A DNA stretch of 64,000 bases from Meconema thalassinum (Eukaryota > Arthropoda > Insecta > Orthoptera > Tettigoniidae), in contig OX336392.1 in NCBI GenBank assembly GCA_946902985.2, forward strand, positions 24,310,982 through 24,374,981, given 5' to 3'. The notes under the pieces are model-generated. The model was not told the origin of the DNA and did not search any database. It saw only the letters and a program-made list of their open reading frames with translations. A program made the translations under genes and the position numbers. Shown piece after piece: positions 43,824 through 58,800 of the stretch (positions within the stretch are counted from its first letter, which is position 1; every line of letters begins with the position of its first letter).

Positions 43824-46800
43824 CCAGAGTGCACCATAAGTGGTGGGACTACAAACACCCAGCCTGCCTTCTTTAGGGCCTTGATTAGAAGGCAGGAGAT
43901 ACTGTGAGCCCTTGAGAGTGTAGCACTATCCAGAGTGCACCATAAGTGGTGGGACTACACACACACCCTGCCTTCTTTAGGGCCTTGATTAGAAGGCAGG
44001 AGATACTGTAAGCCCTTGAGACTGTAGCACTATCCAGTGTGCACCATAAGTGGTGGGACTACACACACCCAGCCTGCCTTCATTAGGGCCTTGATTAGAA
44101 GGCAGGAAATACTGTGAGCCCTTGAGAGTTTAGCACTATCCAGAGTGCACCATAAGTGGTGGGACTACAGACACCCTGCCATCTTTAGGGCTTTGATTAG
44201 AAGGCAGGAGATACTGTGAGCCCTTGAGAGTGTAGCACTATCCAGAGTGAACCATAAGTGGTGGGACAACAAACACCCAGCCTGCCTTCTTTAGGGCCTT
44301 GATTAGAAGGCAGGAGATACTGTAAGCCCTTGAGAGTGTAGCACTATCCAGTGTGCACCATAAGTGGTGGGACTACACACACCCAGCCTGCCTTCTTTAG
44401 GGCCTTGATTAGAAGGCAGGAGATACTGTGAGCCCTTGAGAGTTTAGCACTATCCAGAGTGCACCATAAGTGGAGGGACTACACACACCCTGCCATCTTT
44501 AGGGCTTTGATTAGAAGGCAGGAGATACTGTGAGCCCTTGAGAGTGTAGCACTATCCAGAGTGAACCATTAGTGGTGGGACTACACACACCCAGCCTGCC
44601 TTCTTTAGGGCCTTGATTAGAAGGCAGGAGATACTGTGAGCCCTTGCGAGTGTAGAACTATCCAGAGTGAACCATAAGTGGTGGGACTACAAACACCCAG
44701 CCTGCCTTCTTTAGGGACTTGATTAGAAGGCAGGAGATACTGTGAGCCCTTGAGAGTTTAGCACTATCTAGAGTGCACCATAAGTGGTGGGACTACACAC
44801 ACCCTGCCTTCTTTAGGGCCTTGATTAGAAGCCAGGAGATACTGTGAGCCCTTGAGAGTGTAGCACTATCCAGAGTGCACCATAAGTGGTGGGACTACAA
44901 ACACCCAGCCTGCCTTCTTTAGGGCCTTGAGCAGAAGGCAGGAGATACTCTGACCCCTTGAGAGTGTAGCACTATCCAGAGTGCACCATAAGTGGTGGGA
45001 CTACACACACCCAGCCTGCCTTCTTTAGGGCCTTGATTAGAAGGCAGGAGATAATGTGAGCCCTTGAGAGTGTAGCACTATCCAGAGTGCACCATAAGTG
45101 GTGGTACTACACACACCCTGCCTTCTTTAGAGCCTTGATTAGAAGGCAGGAGATACTGTGAGCCCTTGAGAGTTTAGCACTGTCGAGTGTGCACCATAAG
45201 TGGTGGGACTACACACACCCAGCCTGCCTTCTTTAGAGCCTTGATTAGAAGGCAGGAGATACTGTTAGCCCTTGAGAATTTAGCACTATCCAGAGTGCAC
45301 CATAAGTGGTGGGACTACACACACCCAGCCTGCCTTCTTTAGGGCCTTGATTAGAAGGCAGGAGATACTGTGAGCCCTTGAGAGTTCAGCACTATCGAGT
45401 GTGCACCATATGTGGTGGGACTACCCACACCCAGCCTGCCTTCTTTAGAGCCTTGATTAGAAGGCAGGAGATACTGTGAGCCCTTGAGAGTGTAGCACTA
45501 TCCAGAGTGCACCATAAGTGGTGGGACTACACACACCCAGCCTGCCTTCTTTAGGGCCTTGATTAGAAGGCAGGAGATACTGTGAGCCCTTGAGAGTGTA
45601 GCACTATCCACAGTGCACCATAAGTGGTGGGACTACAAACACCCAGCCTGCCTTCTTTAGGGCCTTGATTAGAAGGCAGGAGATACTGTGAGCCCTTGAG
45701 AGTGTAGCACTATCCAGAGTGCACCATAAGTGGTGGGACTACACACACCCAGCCTGCCTTCTTTAGGGCCTTGATTAGAAGGCAGGAGATACTGTGAGCC
45801 CTTGAGAGTTTAGCACTATCGAGTGTGCACCATATGTGGTGGGACTACACACACCCAGCCTGCCTTCTTTAGGACCTTGATTAGAAGGCAGGAGATACTG
45901 TGAGCCCTTGAGAGTGTAGCACTATCGAGTGTGCTCCATAAGTGGCGGGACTACACACACCCAGCCAGCCTTCTTTAGGGCCTTGATTAGAAGGCAGGAG
46001 ATACTGTGAGCCCTTGAGAGTGTAGCACTATCCAGAGTGCACCATAAGTGGTGGGACTACACACACACGCCCTGCCTTCTTTAGGGCCTTGATTAGAAGG
46101 CAGGAGATACTGTGAGGCCTTGAGAGTTTAGCACTATCCAGAGTGCACCATAAGTGGTGGGACTACACACACACGCCCTGCCTTCTTTAGGGCCTTGATT
46201 AGAAGGCAGGATATACTGTGAGCCCTTGAGAGAGTAGCACTATCCAGAGTGCACCATAAGTGGTGGGACTACACACACCCAGCCTGCCTTCTTTAGGGCC
46301 TTGATTAGAAGGCAGGAGATACTGTGAGCCCTTGAGAGTGTAGCACTATCCAGAGTGCACCATAAGTGGTGGGACTACACACACCCAGCCTGCCTTCTTT
46401 AGGGCCTTGATTAGAAGGCAGGAGATACTGTGAGCCCTTGAGAGTTTAGCACTATCCAGAGTGCACAATAAGTGGTGGGACTACACACACCCAGCCTGCC
46501 TTCTTTAGGGCCTTGATTAGAAGGCAGGAGATACTGTGAGCCCTTGAGAGTGTAGCACTATACAGAGTGCACCATAAGTGGTGGGACTACACACACGCCC
46601 TGCCTTCTTTAGGGCCTTGATTAGAAGGCAGAAGATACTGTGAGCCCTTGAGAGTGTAGCACTATCCAGAGTGCACCATAAGTGGTGGGACTACACACAC
46701 CCTGCCTTCTTTAGGGCCTTGATTAGAAGGCAGGAGATACTGTGAGCCCTTGAGAGTGTAGCACTATCCAGAGTGCACCATAAGTGGTGGGACTACAAAC

Positions 46801-49800
46801 ACCCAGCCTGCCTTCTTTAGGGCCTTGATTAGAAGGCAGGAGATACTGTGAGCCCTTGAGAGTGTAGCACTATCCAGAGTGCACCATAAGTGGTGGGACT
46901 ACAAACACCCAGCCTGCCTTCTTTAGGGCCTTGATTAGAAGGCAGGAGATACTGTGAGCCCTTGAGAGTGTAGCACTATCCAGAGTGCACAATAAGTGGT
47001 GGGACTACAAACACCCAGCCTGCCTTCTTTAGGGCCTTGATTAGAAGGCAGGAGATACTGTGAGCCCTTGAGAGTGTAGCACTATCCAGAATGCACCATA
47101 AGTGGTGGTACTACACACACCCTGCTGCCTTCTTCAGGGCCATGATTAGAAGGCAGGAGATACTGTGAGCCCTTGAGAGTGTAGCACTATCCAGAGTGCA
47201 CCATAAGTGGTGGGACAACACACACACCCAGCCTGCCTTCTTTAGAGCCTTGATTAGAAGGCAGGAGATACTGTGAGCCCTTGAGAGTATAGCGCTATCC
47301 AGAGTGCACCATAAGTGGTGGGACTACAAACACCCAGCCTGCCTTCTTTAGGGCCTTGATTAGAAGGCAGGAGATACTGTGAGCCCTTGAGAGTTTAGCA
47401 CTATCCAGTGTGCTCCATAAGTGGTGGGACTACAAACACCCAGCCTGCCTTCGTTAGGGCCTTGATTAGAAGGCAGGAGATACTCTGAGCCCTTGAGAGT
47501 GTAGCACTATCCAGAGTGCACCATAAGTGGTGGGACTACACACACCCTGCCTGCCTTCTTTAGGGCCTTGATTAGAAGGCAGGACATACTGTGAGCCCTT
47601 GAGAGTGTTGCACTACCCAGAGTGTACCATAAGTGGTGGGACTACACACACCCAGCCTGCCTTCTTTAGAGCCTTGATTAGAAGGCAGGAGATACTGTGA
47701 GCCCTTGAGAGTGTAGCACTATCGAGTGTGCTCCATAAGTGGCGGGACTACAAACACCCAGCCTGCCTTCTTAAGGGCCTTGATTAGAAGGCAGGAGATA
47801 CTGTGAGCCCTTGAGAGTGTAGAACTATCCACAGTGCACCATAAGTGGTGGGACTACACACACCCTGCCTGCCTTCTTTAGGGCCTTGATTAGAAGCCAG
47901 GGGATACTGTGAGCCCTTGAGAGTGTAGCACTATCCAGAGTGCACCATAAGTGGTGGGACTACAAACACCCAGCCTGCCATCTTTAGGGCCTTGATTAGA
48001 AGGCAGGAGATACTGTGAGCCCTTGAGAGTGTAGCACTATCCAGAGTGCACCATAAGTGGTGGGACTACACACACCCAGCCTGCCTTCTTTAGGGCCTTG
48101 ATTAGAAGGCAGGAGATACTGTGAGCCCTTGAGAGTTTAGCACTATCGAGTGTGCACCATATGTGGTGGGACTACACACACCCAGCCTGCCTTCTTTAGG
48201 ACCTTGATTAGAAGGCAGGTGATAATGTGAGCCCTTGAGAGTTTAGCACTATCGAGTGTGCACCATAAGTGGTGGGACTACACACACCCAGCCAGCCTTC
48301 TTTAGGGCCTTTATTAGAAGGCAGGAGATACTGTGAGCCCTTGAGAGTGTAGCACTATCCAGAGTGCACCATAAGTGGTGGGACTACACACACCCAGCCT
48401 GCCTTCTTTAGGGCCTTGATTAGAAGGCAGGAGATACTGTGAGCCCTTGAGAGTGTAGCACTATCCAGAGTGCACCATAAGTGGTGGGACTACACACACC
48501 CAGCCTGCCTTCTTTAGAGCCTTGATTTGAAGGCAGGAGATACTGTGAGCTCTTGAGAGTGTAGCACTATCCAGAGTGCACCGTAAGTGGTGGGACTACA
48601 CACACCCAGCCTGCCTTCTTTAGAGCCTTGATTAGAAGGCAGGAGATACTGTGAGCCCTTGAGAGTGTAGCACTATCCAGAGTGCACCATAAGTGGTGGG
48701 ACTACACACACCCAGCCTACCTTCTTTAGAGCCTTGATTTGAAGGCAGGAGATACTGTGAGCCCTTGAGAGTGTAGCACTATCCAGAGTGCACCGTAAGT
48801 GGTGGGACTACACACACCCAGCCTGCCTTCTTTAGAGCCTTGATTAGAAGGCAGGAGATACTGTGAGCCCTTGAGAGTGTAGCACTATCGAGTGGGCCCC
48901 ATAAGTGGCGGGACTACAAACACCCAGCCTGCCTTCTTTAGGGCCTTGATTAGAAGGCAGGAGATACTGTGAGCCCTTGAGAGTGTAGCACTATCCAGAG
49001 TGCACCATAAGTGGTGGGACTACACACACCCAGCCTGCCTTCTTTAGGGCCTTGATTAGAAGGCAGGAGATACTGTGAGCCCTTGAGAGTGTAGCACTAT
49101 CGAGTGGGCCCCATAAGTGGCGGGACTAAAAACACCCAGCCAGCCTTCTTTAGGGCCTTGATTAGAAGGCAGGAGATACTGTGAGCCCTTGAGAGTGTAG
49201 CACTATCCAGAGTGCACCATAAGTGGTGGGACTACACACACCCAGCCTGCCTTCTTTAGAGCCTTGATTAGAAGGCAGGAGATACTGTGAGCCCTTGAGA
49301 GTGTAGCACTATCGAGTGGGCCCCATAAGTGGCGGGACTACAAACACCCAGCCTGCCTTTTTTAGGGCCTTGATTAGAAGGCAGGAGATACTGTGAGCCC
49401 TTGAGAGTGTAGCACTATCCAGAGTGCACCATAAGTGGTGGGACTACACACACCCAGCCTGCCTTCTTTAGAGCCTTGATTAGAAGGCAGGAGATACTGT
49501 GAGCCCTTGAGAGTGTAGCACTATCCAGAGTGCACCATAACTGGTGGGACTACACACGCCCTGCCTTCTTTAGGGCCTTGATTAGAAGGCAGGAGATACT
49601 GTGAGCCCTTGAGAGTGTAGCACTATCCAGAGTGCACCATAAGTGGTGGGACTACACACACGCCCTGCCTTCTTTAGGGCCTTGATTAGAAGGCAGGAGA
49701 TACTGTGAGCCCTTGACAGTGTAGCCCTATCCAGAGTGCACCACAAGTGGTGGGACTACACACACCCAGCCTGCCTTCCTTAGGAACTTGATTAGAAGGC

Positions 49801-52800
49801 AGGATATTCTGTGAGCCCTTGAGAGTGTAGCACTATCCAGAGTGCACCATAAGTGGTGGGACTACACACACCCTGCCTGCCTTCTTTAGGGCCTTGATTA
49901 GAAGGCAGGAGATACTGTGAGCCCTTGAGAGTGTAGCACTATCCAGAGTGCACCATAAGTGGTGGGACTACACACGCCCTGCCTTCTTTAGGGCCTTGAT
50001 TAGAAGGCAGGAGATACTGTGAGCCCTTGAGAGTGTAGCACTATCCAGAGTGCACCATAAGTGGCGGGACTACACACACCCAGCCTGCCTTCTTAAGGGC
50101 CTTGATTAGAAGGCAGGAGATACTGTGAGCCCTTGAGAGTGTATCACTATCCAGAGTGCACCATAAGTGGTGGGACTACACACACCCAGCCTGCCTTTTT
50201 TAGGGCCTTGATTAGAAGGCATGAGATACTGTGAGCCCCTGAGAGTTTAGCACTATCCAGAGTGCACCATAAGTGGTGGGACTACACACACCCTGCCTTC
50301 TTTAGGGCCTTGATTAGAAGGCAGGAGATACTGTGAGCCCTTGAGAGTGTAGCACTATCCAGAGTGCACCATAAGTGGTGGGACTACAAACACCCAGCCT
50401 GCCTTCTTTAGGGCCTTGAGCAGAAGGCAGGAGATACTGTGAGCCCTTGAGAGTGTAGCACTATCCAGAGTTCACCATAAGTGGTGGGACTACACACACC
50501 CAGCCTGCCTTCTTTAGGGCCTTGATTAGAAGGCAGGAGATAATGTGAGCCCTTGAGAGTGTAGCACTATCCAGAGTGCACCATAAGTGGTGGTACTACA
50601 CACACCCTGCCTTCTTTAGAGCCTAGAATAGAAGGCAGCAGATACTGTGAGCCCTTGAGAGTTTAGCACTATCGAGTGTGCACCATAAGTGGTGGGACTA
50701 CACACACCCAGCCTGCCTTCTTTAGAGCATTGATTAGAAGGCAGGAGATACTGTGAGCCCTTGAGAGTTTAGCACTATCCAGAGTGCAACATAAGTGGTG
50801 GGACTACACACACCCAGCCTGCCTTCTTTAGGGTCTTGATTAGAAGGCAGGAGATACTGTGAGCCCTTGAGAGTTTAGCACTATCGAGTGTGCACCATAT
50901 GTGGTGGGACTACACACACCCAGCCTGCCTTCTTTAGAGCCTTGATTAGAAGGCAACAGATACTGTGAGCCCTTGAGAGTGTAGCACTATCCAGAGTGCA
51001 CCATATGTGGAGGGACTACACACACCCAGCCTGCCTTCTTTAGGGCCTTGATTAGAAGGCAGGAGATACTGTGAGCCCTTGAGAGTGTAGCACTATCCAG
51101 AGTGCACCATAAGTGGTGGGACTACACACACCCAGCCTGCCTTCTTTAGGGCCTTGATTAGAAGGCAGGAGATACTGTGAGCCCTTGAGAGTTTAGCACT
51201 ATCCAGAGTGACCATAAGTGGTGGGACTACACACACCCTGCCTTCTTTAGGGCCTTGATTAGAAGGCAGGAGATACTGTGAGCCCTTGAGAGTGTAGCAC
51301 TATCCAGAGTGCACCATAAGTGGTGGGACTACACACACCCAGCCAACCTTCCTTAGAGCCTTTATTTGAAGGCAGGAGATACTGTGAGCCCTTGAGAGTG
51401 TAGCACTATCCAGAGTGCACCGTAAGTGGTGGGACTACACACACGCAGCCTGCCTTCTTTAGAGCCTTGATTAGAAGGCAGGAGATACTGTGAGCCCTTG
51501 AGAGTGTAGCACTATCCAGAGTGCACCATAAGTGGTGGGACTACACACACCCAGCCTACCTTCTTTAGAGCCTTGATTTGAAGGCAGGAGATACTGTGAG
51601 CCCTTGAGAGTGTAGCACTATCCAGAGTGCACCGTAAGTGGTGGGACTACACACACCCAGCCTGCCTTCTTTGGAGCCTTGATTAGAAGGCAGGAGATAC
51701 TGTGAGCCCCTGAGAGTGTAGCACTATCGACTGGGCCCCATAAGTGGCAGGACTACAAACACCCAGCCTGCCTTCTTTAGGGCCTTGATTAGAAGGCAGG
51801 AGATACTGTGAGCCCTTGAGAGTGTAGCGCTATCCAGAGTGCACCATAAGTGGTGGGACTACACACACCCAGCCTGCCTTCTTTAGGGCCTTGATTAGAA
51901 GGCAGGAGATACTGTGAGCCCTTGAGAGTTTAGCACTATCGAGTGTGCACCATAAGTGGTGGGACTACACACACCCAGCCTGCCTTCTTTAGAGCCTTGA
52001 TTAGAAGGCAGGAGATACTGTGAGCCCTTGAGAGTGTAGCACTATCCAGAGTGCACCTTAACTGGTGGGACTACACACGCCCTGCCTACTTTAGGGCCTT
52101 GATTAGAAGGCAGGAGATACTGTGAGCCCTTGAGAGTGTAGCACTATCCAGAGTGCACCATAAGTGGTGGGACTACACACACGCCCTGCCTTCTTTAGGG
52201 CCTTGATTAGAAGGCAGGAGATACTGTGAGCCCTTGACAGTGTAGCCCTATCCAGAGTGCACCACAAGTGGTGGGACTACACACACCCAGCCTGCCTTCC
52301 TTAGGACCTTGATTAGAAGGCAGGATATAATGTGAGCCCTTGAGAGTGTAGCACTATCCAGAGTGCACCATAAGTGGTGGGACTACACACACCCTGCCTG
52401 CCTCCTTTAGGGTCTTGATTAGAAGGCAGGAGATACTGTGAGCCCTTGAGAGTGTAGCACTATCCAGAGTGCACCATAAGTGGTGGGACTACACACGCCC
52501 TGCCTTCTTTAGGGCCTTGATTAGAAGGCAGGAGATACTGTGAGCCCTTGAGAGTGTAGCACTATCCAGAGTGCACCATAAGTGGTGGGACTACACACAC
52601 CCAGCCTGCCTTCTTTAGGGCCTTGATTAGAAGGCAGGAGATACTGTGAGCCCTTGAGAGTGTAGCACTATCCAGAGTGCACCATAAGTGGTGGGACTAC
52701 ACACACCCAGCCTGCCTTTTTAGGGCCTTGATTAGAAGGCATGAGATACTGTGAGCCCTTGAGAGTGTAGCACTATCCAGAGTGCACCATAAGTGGTGGG

Positions 52801-55800
52801 ACTACAAACACCCAGCCTGCCTTCTTTAGGGCCTTGATTAGAAGGCAGGAGATACTGTGAGCCCTTGAGAGTGTAGCACTATCCAGAGTGCACCATAAGT
52901 GGTGGGACTACACACACACCCTGCCTTCTTTAGGGCCTTGATTAGAAGGCAGGAGATACTGTAAGCCCTTGAGAGTGTAGCACTATCCAGTGTGCACCAT
53001 AAGTGGTGGGACTACACACACCCAGCCTGCCTTCTTTAGGGCCTTGATTAGAAGGCATGAGATACTGTGAGCCCTTGAGAGTTTAGCACTATCCAGAGTG
53101 CACTATAAGTGGTGGGACTACAGACACCCTGCCATCTTTAGGGCTTTGATTAGAAGGCAGGAGATACTGTGAGCCCTTGAGAGTGTAGCACTATCCAGAG
53201 TGAACCATAAGTGGTGGGACTACAAACACCTAGCCTGCCTTCTTTAGGGCCTTGATTAGAAGGCAGGAGATACTGTAAGCCCTTGAGAGTGTAGCACTAT
53301 CCAGTGTGCACCATAAGTGGTGGGACTACACACTCCCAGCCTGCCTTCTTTAGGGCCTTGATTAGAAGGCAGGAGATACTGTGAGCCCTTGAGAGTTTAG
53401 CACTATCCAGAGTGCACCATAAGTGGTGGGACTACACACACCCTGCCATCTTTAGGGCTTTGATTAGAAGGCAGGAGATACTGTGAGCCCTTGAGAGTGT
53501 AGCACTATCCAGAGTGAACCATAAGTGGTGGGACTTCACACACGCCCTGCCTTCTTTAGGGCCTTGATTAGAAGGCAGGAGATACTGTGAGCCCTTGAGA
53601 GTGTAGCACTATCCAGAGTGCACCATAAGTGGTGGGACTACAAACACCCAGCCTGCCTTCTTTAGGGACTTGATTAGAAGGCAGGAGATACTGTGAGCCC
53701 TTGAGAGTTTAGCACTATCCAGAGTGCACCATAAGTGGTGGGACTACACACACCCTGCCTTCTTTAGGGCCTTGATTAGAAGGCAGGAGATACTGTGAGC
53801 CCTTGAGAGTGTAGCACTATCCAGAGTGCACCATAAGTGGTGGGACTACAAACACCCAGCCTGCCATTTTTAGGGCCTTCAGCAGAAGGCAGGAGATACT
53901 GTGAGCCCTTGAGAGTGTAGCACTATCCAGAGTGCACCATAAGTGGTGGGACTACACTCACCCAGCCTGCCTTCTTTAGGGCCTTGATTAGAAGGCAGGA
54001 GATAATGTGAGCCCTTGAGAGTGTAGCACTATCCAGAGTGCACCATAAGTTGTGGTACTACACACACCCTGCCTTCTTTAGAGCCTAGATTAGAAGGCAG
54101 GAGATACTGTGAGCCCTTGAGTGTTTAGCACTATCGAGTGTGCACCATAAGTGGTGGGACTACACACACCCAGCCTGCCTTCTTTAGAGCCTTGATTAGA
54201 AGGCAGGAGATACTGTGAGCCCTTGAGAGTTTAGCACTTTCCAGAGTGCACCATAAGTGGTGGGACTACACACACCCAGCCTGCCTTCTTTAGGGCCTTG
54301 ATTAGAAGACAGGAGATACTGTGAGCCCTTGAGAGTTTAGCACTATCGAGTGTGCACCATATGTGGTGGGACTACACACGCCCTGCCTTCTTTAGGGCCT
54401 TGATTAGAAGGCAGGAGATACTGTGAGCCCTTGAGAGTGTAGCACTATCCAGAGTGCACCATAAGTGGCGGGACTACACACACCCAGCCTGCCTTCTTTA
54501 GGGCCTTGATTAGAAGGCAGGAGATACTGTGAGCCCTTGAGAGTGTAGCACTATCCAGAGTGCACCATAAGTGGTGGGACTACACACACCCAGCCTGCCT
54601 TCTTTAGGGCCTTGATTAGAAGGCAGGAGATACTGTGAGCCCTTGAGAGTGTAGCACTATCCAGAGTGCACCATAAGTGGTGGGACTACACACACCCAGC
54701 CTGCCTTCTTTAGGGCCTTGATTAGAAGGCAGGAGATACTGTGAGCCCTTGAGATTTTAGCACTATCCAGAGTGACCATAAGTGGTGGGACTACACACAC
54801 CCTGCCTCCTTTAGGGCCTTGATTAGAAGGCAGGAGATACTGTGAGCCCTTGAGAGTGTAGCACTATCCAGAGTGCACCATAAGTGGTGGGACTACACAC
54901 ACCCAGCCTACCTTCCTTAGAGCCTTGATTTGAAGGCAAGAGATACTGTGAGCCCTTGAGAGTGTAGCATTATCCAGAGTGCACCGTAAGTGGTGGGACT
55001 ACACACACCCAGCCTGCCTTCTTTAGAGCCTTGATTAGAAGGCAGGAGATACTGTGAGCCCTTGAGAGTGTAGCACTATCCAGAGTGCACCGTAAGTGGT
55101 GGGACTACACACACCCAGCCTACCGTCTTTAGAGCCTTGATTTGAAGGCAGGAGATACTGTGAGCCCTTGAGAGTGTAGCACTATCCAGAGTGCACCGTA
55201 AGTGGTGGGACTACACACACCCAGCCTGCCTTCTTTAGAGCCTTGATTAGAAGGCAGGAGATACTGTGAGCCCTTGAGAGTGTAGCACTAACGAGTGGGC
55301 CCCATAAGTGGCGGGACTACAAACACCCAGCCTGCCTTCTTTAGGGCCTTGATTAGAAGGAAGGAGATACTGTGAGCCCTTGAGAGTGTAGCACTATCCA
55401 GAGTGCACCATAAGTGGTGGAACTACACACACCCAGCCTGCCTTCTTTAAGGCCTTGATTAGAAGGCAGGAGATACTGTGAGCCCTTGAGAGTGTATCAC
55501 TATCCAGAGTGCACCACAAGTGGTGGGACTACACACACCCAGCCTGCCTTCCTTAGGACCTTGATTAGAAGGCAGGATATACTGTGAGCCCTTGAGAGTG
55601 TAGCACTATCCAGAGTGCACCATAAGTGGTGGGACTACACACACCCTGCCTGCCTTCTTTAGGGCCTTGATTAGAAGGCAGGAGATACTGTGAGCCCTTG
55701 AGAGTGTAGCACAATCCAGAGTGCACCATAAGTGGTGGGACTACACACGCCCTGCCTTCTTTAGGGCCTTGATTAGAAGGCAGGAGATACTGTGAGCCCT

Positions 55801-58800
55801 TGAGAGTGTAGCACTATCCAGAGTGCACCATAAGTGGCGGGACTACACACACCCAGCCTGCCTTCTTTAGGGCCTTGATTAGAAGGCAGGAGATACTGTG
55901 AGCCCTTGAGAGTGTAGCACTATCCAGAGTGCACCATAAGTGGTGGGACTACACACACCCAGCCTGCCTTTTTAGGGCCTTGATTAGAAGGCATGAGATA
56001 CTGTGAGCCCTTGAGAGTGTAGCACTATCCAGAGTGCACCATAAGTGGTGGGACTACAAACACCCAGCCTGCCTTCATTAGGGCCTTGATTAGAAGGCAG
56101 GAGATACTGTGAGCCCTTGAGAGTGTAGCACTATCCAGAGTGCACCATAAGTGGTGGGACTACACACACACCCTGCCTTCTTTAGGGCCTTGATTAGAAG
56201 GCAGGAGATACTGTAAGCCCTTGAGAGTGTAGCACTATCCAGTGTGCACCATAAGTGGTGGGACTACACACACCCAGCCTGCCTTTTTAGGGCCTTGATT
56301 AGAAGGCAGGAGATACTGTGAGCCCTTGAGAGTTTAGCACTATCCAGAGTGCACCATAAGTGGTGGGACTACAGACACCCTGCCATCTTTAGGGCTTTGA
56401 TTAGAAGGCAGGAGATACTGTGAGCCCTTGAGAGTGTAGCACTATCCAGAGTGAACCATAAGTGGTGGGACAACAAACACCCAGCCTGCCTTCTTTAGGG
56501 CCTTGATTAGAAGGCAGGAGATACTGTAAGCCCTTGAGAGTGTAGCACTATCCAGTGTGCACCATAAGTGGTGGGACTACACACAACCAGCTGCCTTCTT
56601 TAGGGCCTTGATTAGAAGGCAGGAGATACTGTGAGCCCTTGAGAGTTTAGCACTATCCAGAGTGCACCATAAGTGGTGGGACTACACACACCCTGCCATC
56701 TTTAGGGCTTTGATTAGAAGGCAGGAGATACTGTGAGCCCTTGAGAGTGTAGCACTATCCAGAGTGAACCATAAGTGGTGGGACTACACACACCCAGCCT
56801 GCCTTCTTTAGGGCCTTGATTAGAAGGCAGGAGATACTGTGAGCCCTTGAGAGTGTAGAACTATCCAGAGTGAACCATAAGTGGTGGGACTACAAACACC
56901 CAGCCTGCCTTCTTTAGGGACTTGATTAGAAGGCAGGAGATACTGTGAGCCCTTGAGAGTTTAGCACTATCTAGAGTGCACCATAAGTGGTGGGACTACA
57001 CACACCCTGCCTTCTTTAGGGCCTTGATTAGAAGGCAGGAGATACTGTGAGCCCTTGAGAGTGTAGCACTATCCAGAGTGCACCATAAGTGGTGGGACTA
57101 CAAACACCCAGCCTGCCTTCTTTGGGGCCTTGAGCAGAAGGCAGGAGATACTCTGAGCCCTTGAGAGTGTAGCACTATCCAGAGTGCACCATAAGTGGTG
57201 GGACTACACACACCCAGCCTGCCTTCTTTAGGGCCTTGATTAGAAGGCAGGAGATAATGTGAGCCCTTGAGAGTGTAGCACTATCCAGAGTGCACCATAA
57301 GTGGTGGTACTACACACACCCTGCCTTCTTTAGAGCCTTGATTAGAAGGCAGGAGATACTGTGAGCCCTTGAGATTTTAGCACTGTCGAGTGTGCACCAT
57401 AAGTGGTGGGACTACACACACCCAGCCTGCCTTCTTTAGAGCCTTGATTAGAAGGCAGGAGATACTGTTAGCCCTTGAGAATTTAGCACTATCCAGAGTG
57501 CACCATAAGTGGTGGGACTACACACACCCAGCCTGCCTTCTTTAGGGCCTTGATTAGAAGGCAGGAGATACTGTGAGCCCTTGAGAGTTCAGCACTATCG
57601 AGTGTGCACCATATGTGGTGGGACTACACACACCCAGCCTGCCTTCTTTAGAGCCTTGATTAGAAGGCAGGAGATACTGTGAGCCCTTGAGAGTGTAGCA
57701 CTATCCAGAGTGCACCATAAGTGGTGGGACTATACACACCCAGCCTGCCTTCTTTAGGGCCTTGATTAGAAGGCAGGAGATACTGTGAGCCCTTGAGAGT
57801 GTAGCACTATCCAGAGTGCACCATAAGTGGTGGGACTACACACACCCAGCCTGCCTTCTTTAGGGCCTTGATTAGAAGGCAGGAGATACTGTGAGCCCTT
57901 GAGAGTTTAGCACTATCCAGAGTGCACCATAAGTGGTGGGACTACACACACCCTGCCTTCTTTAGGGCCTTGATTAGAAGGCAGGAGATAATGTGAGCCC
58001 TTGAGAGTGTAGCACTATCCAGAGTGCACCATAAGTGGTGGGACTACACACACCCAGCCTACCTTCTTTAGAGCCTTGATTTGAAGGCAGGAGATACTGT
58101 GAGCCCTTGAGAGTGTAGCACTATCCAGAGTGCACCGTAAGTGGTGGGACTACACACACCCAGCCTGCCTTCTTTAGAGCCTTGATTAGAAGGCAGAAGA
58201 TACTGTGAGCCCTTGAGAGTGTAGCACTATCCAGAGTGCACAATAAGTGGTGGGACTACACACACCCAGCCTACCTTCTTTAGAGCCTTGATTTGAAGGC
58301 AGGAGATACTGTGAGCCCTTGAGAGTTTAGCACTATCCAGAGTGCACCGTAAGTGGTGGGACTACACACACCCAGCCTGCCTTCTTTAGAGCCTTGATTA
58401 GAAGGCAGGAGATACTGTGAGCCCTTGAGAGTGTAGCACTATCGAGTGGGCCCCATAAGTGGCGGGACTACAAAAACCCAGCCTGCCTTCTTTAGGGCCT
58501 TGATTAGAAGTCAGGAGATACTGTGAGCCCTTGAGAGTGTAGCACTATCCAGAGTGCACCATAAGTGGTGGGACTACACAAACCCAGCCTGCCTTCTTTA
58601 GGGCCTTGATTTGAAGGCAGGAGATACTGTGAGCCCTTGAGAGTGTATCACTATCCAGAGTGTACCATACGTGGTGGGACTACACACACCTAGCCTGCCT
58701 TCTTTAGAGCCTTGATTAGAAGGCAGGAGATACTGTGAGCCCTTGAGAGTTTAGCACTATCGAGTGTGCACCATAAGTGGTGGGACTACACACACCCAGC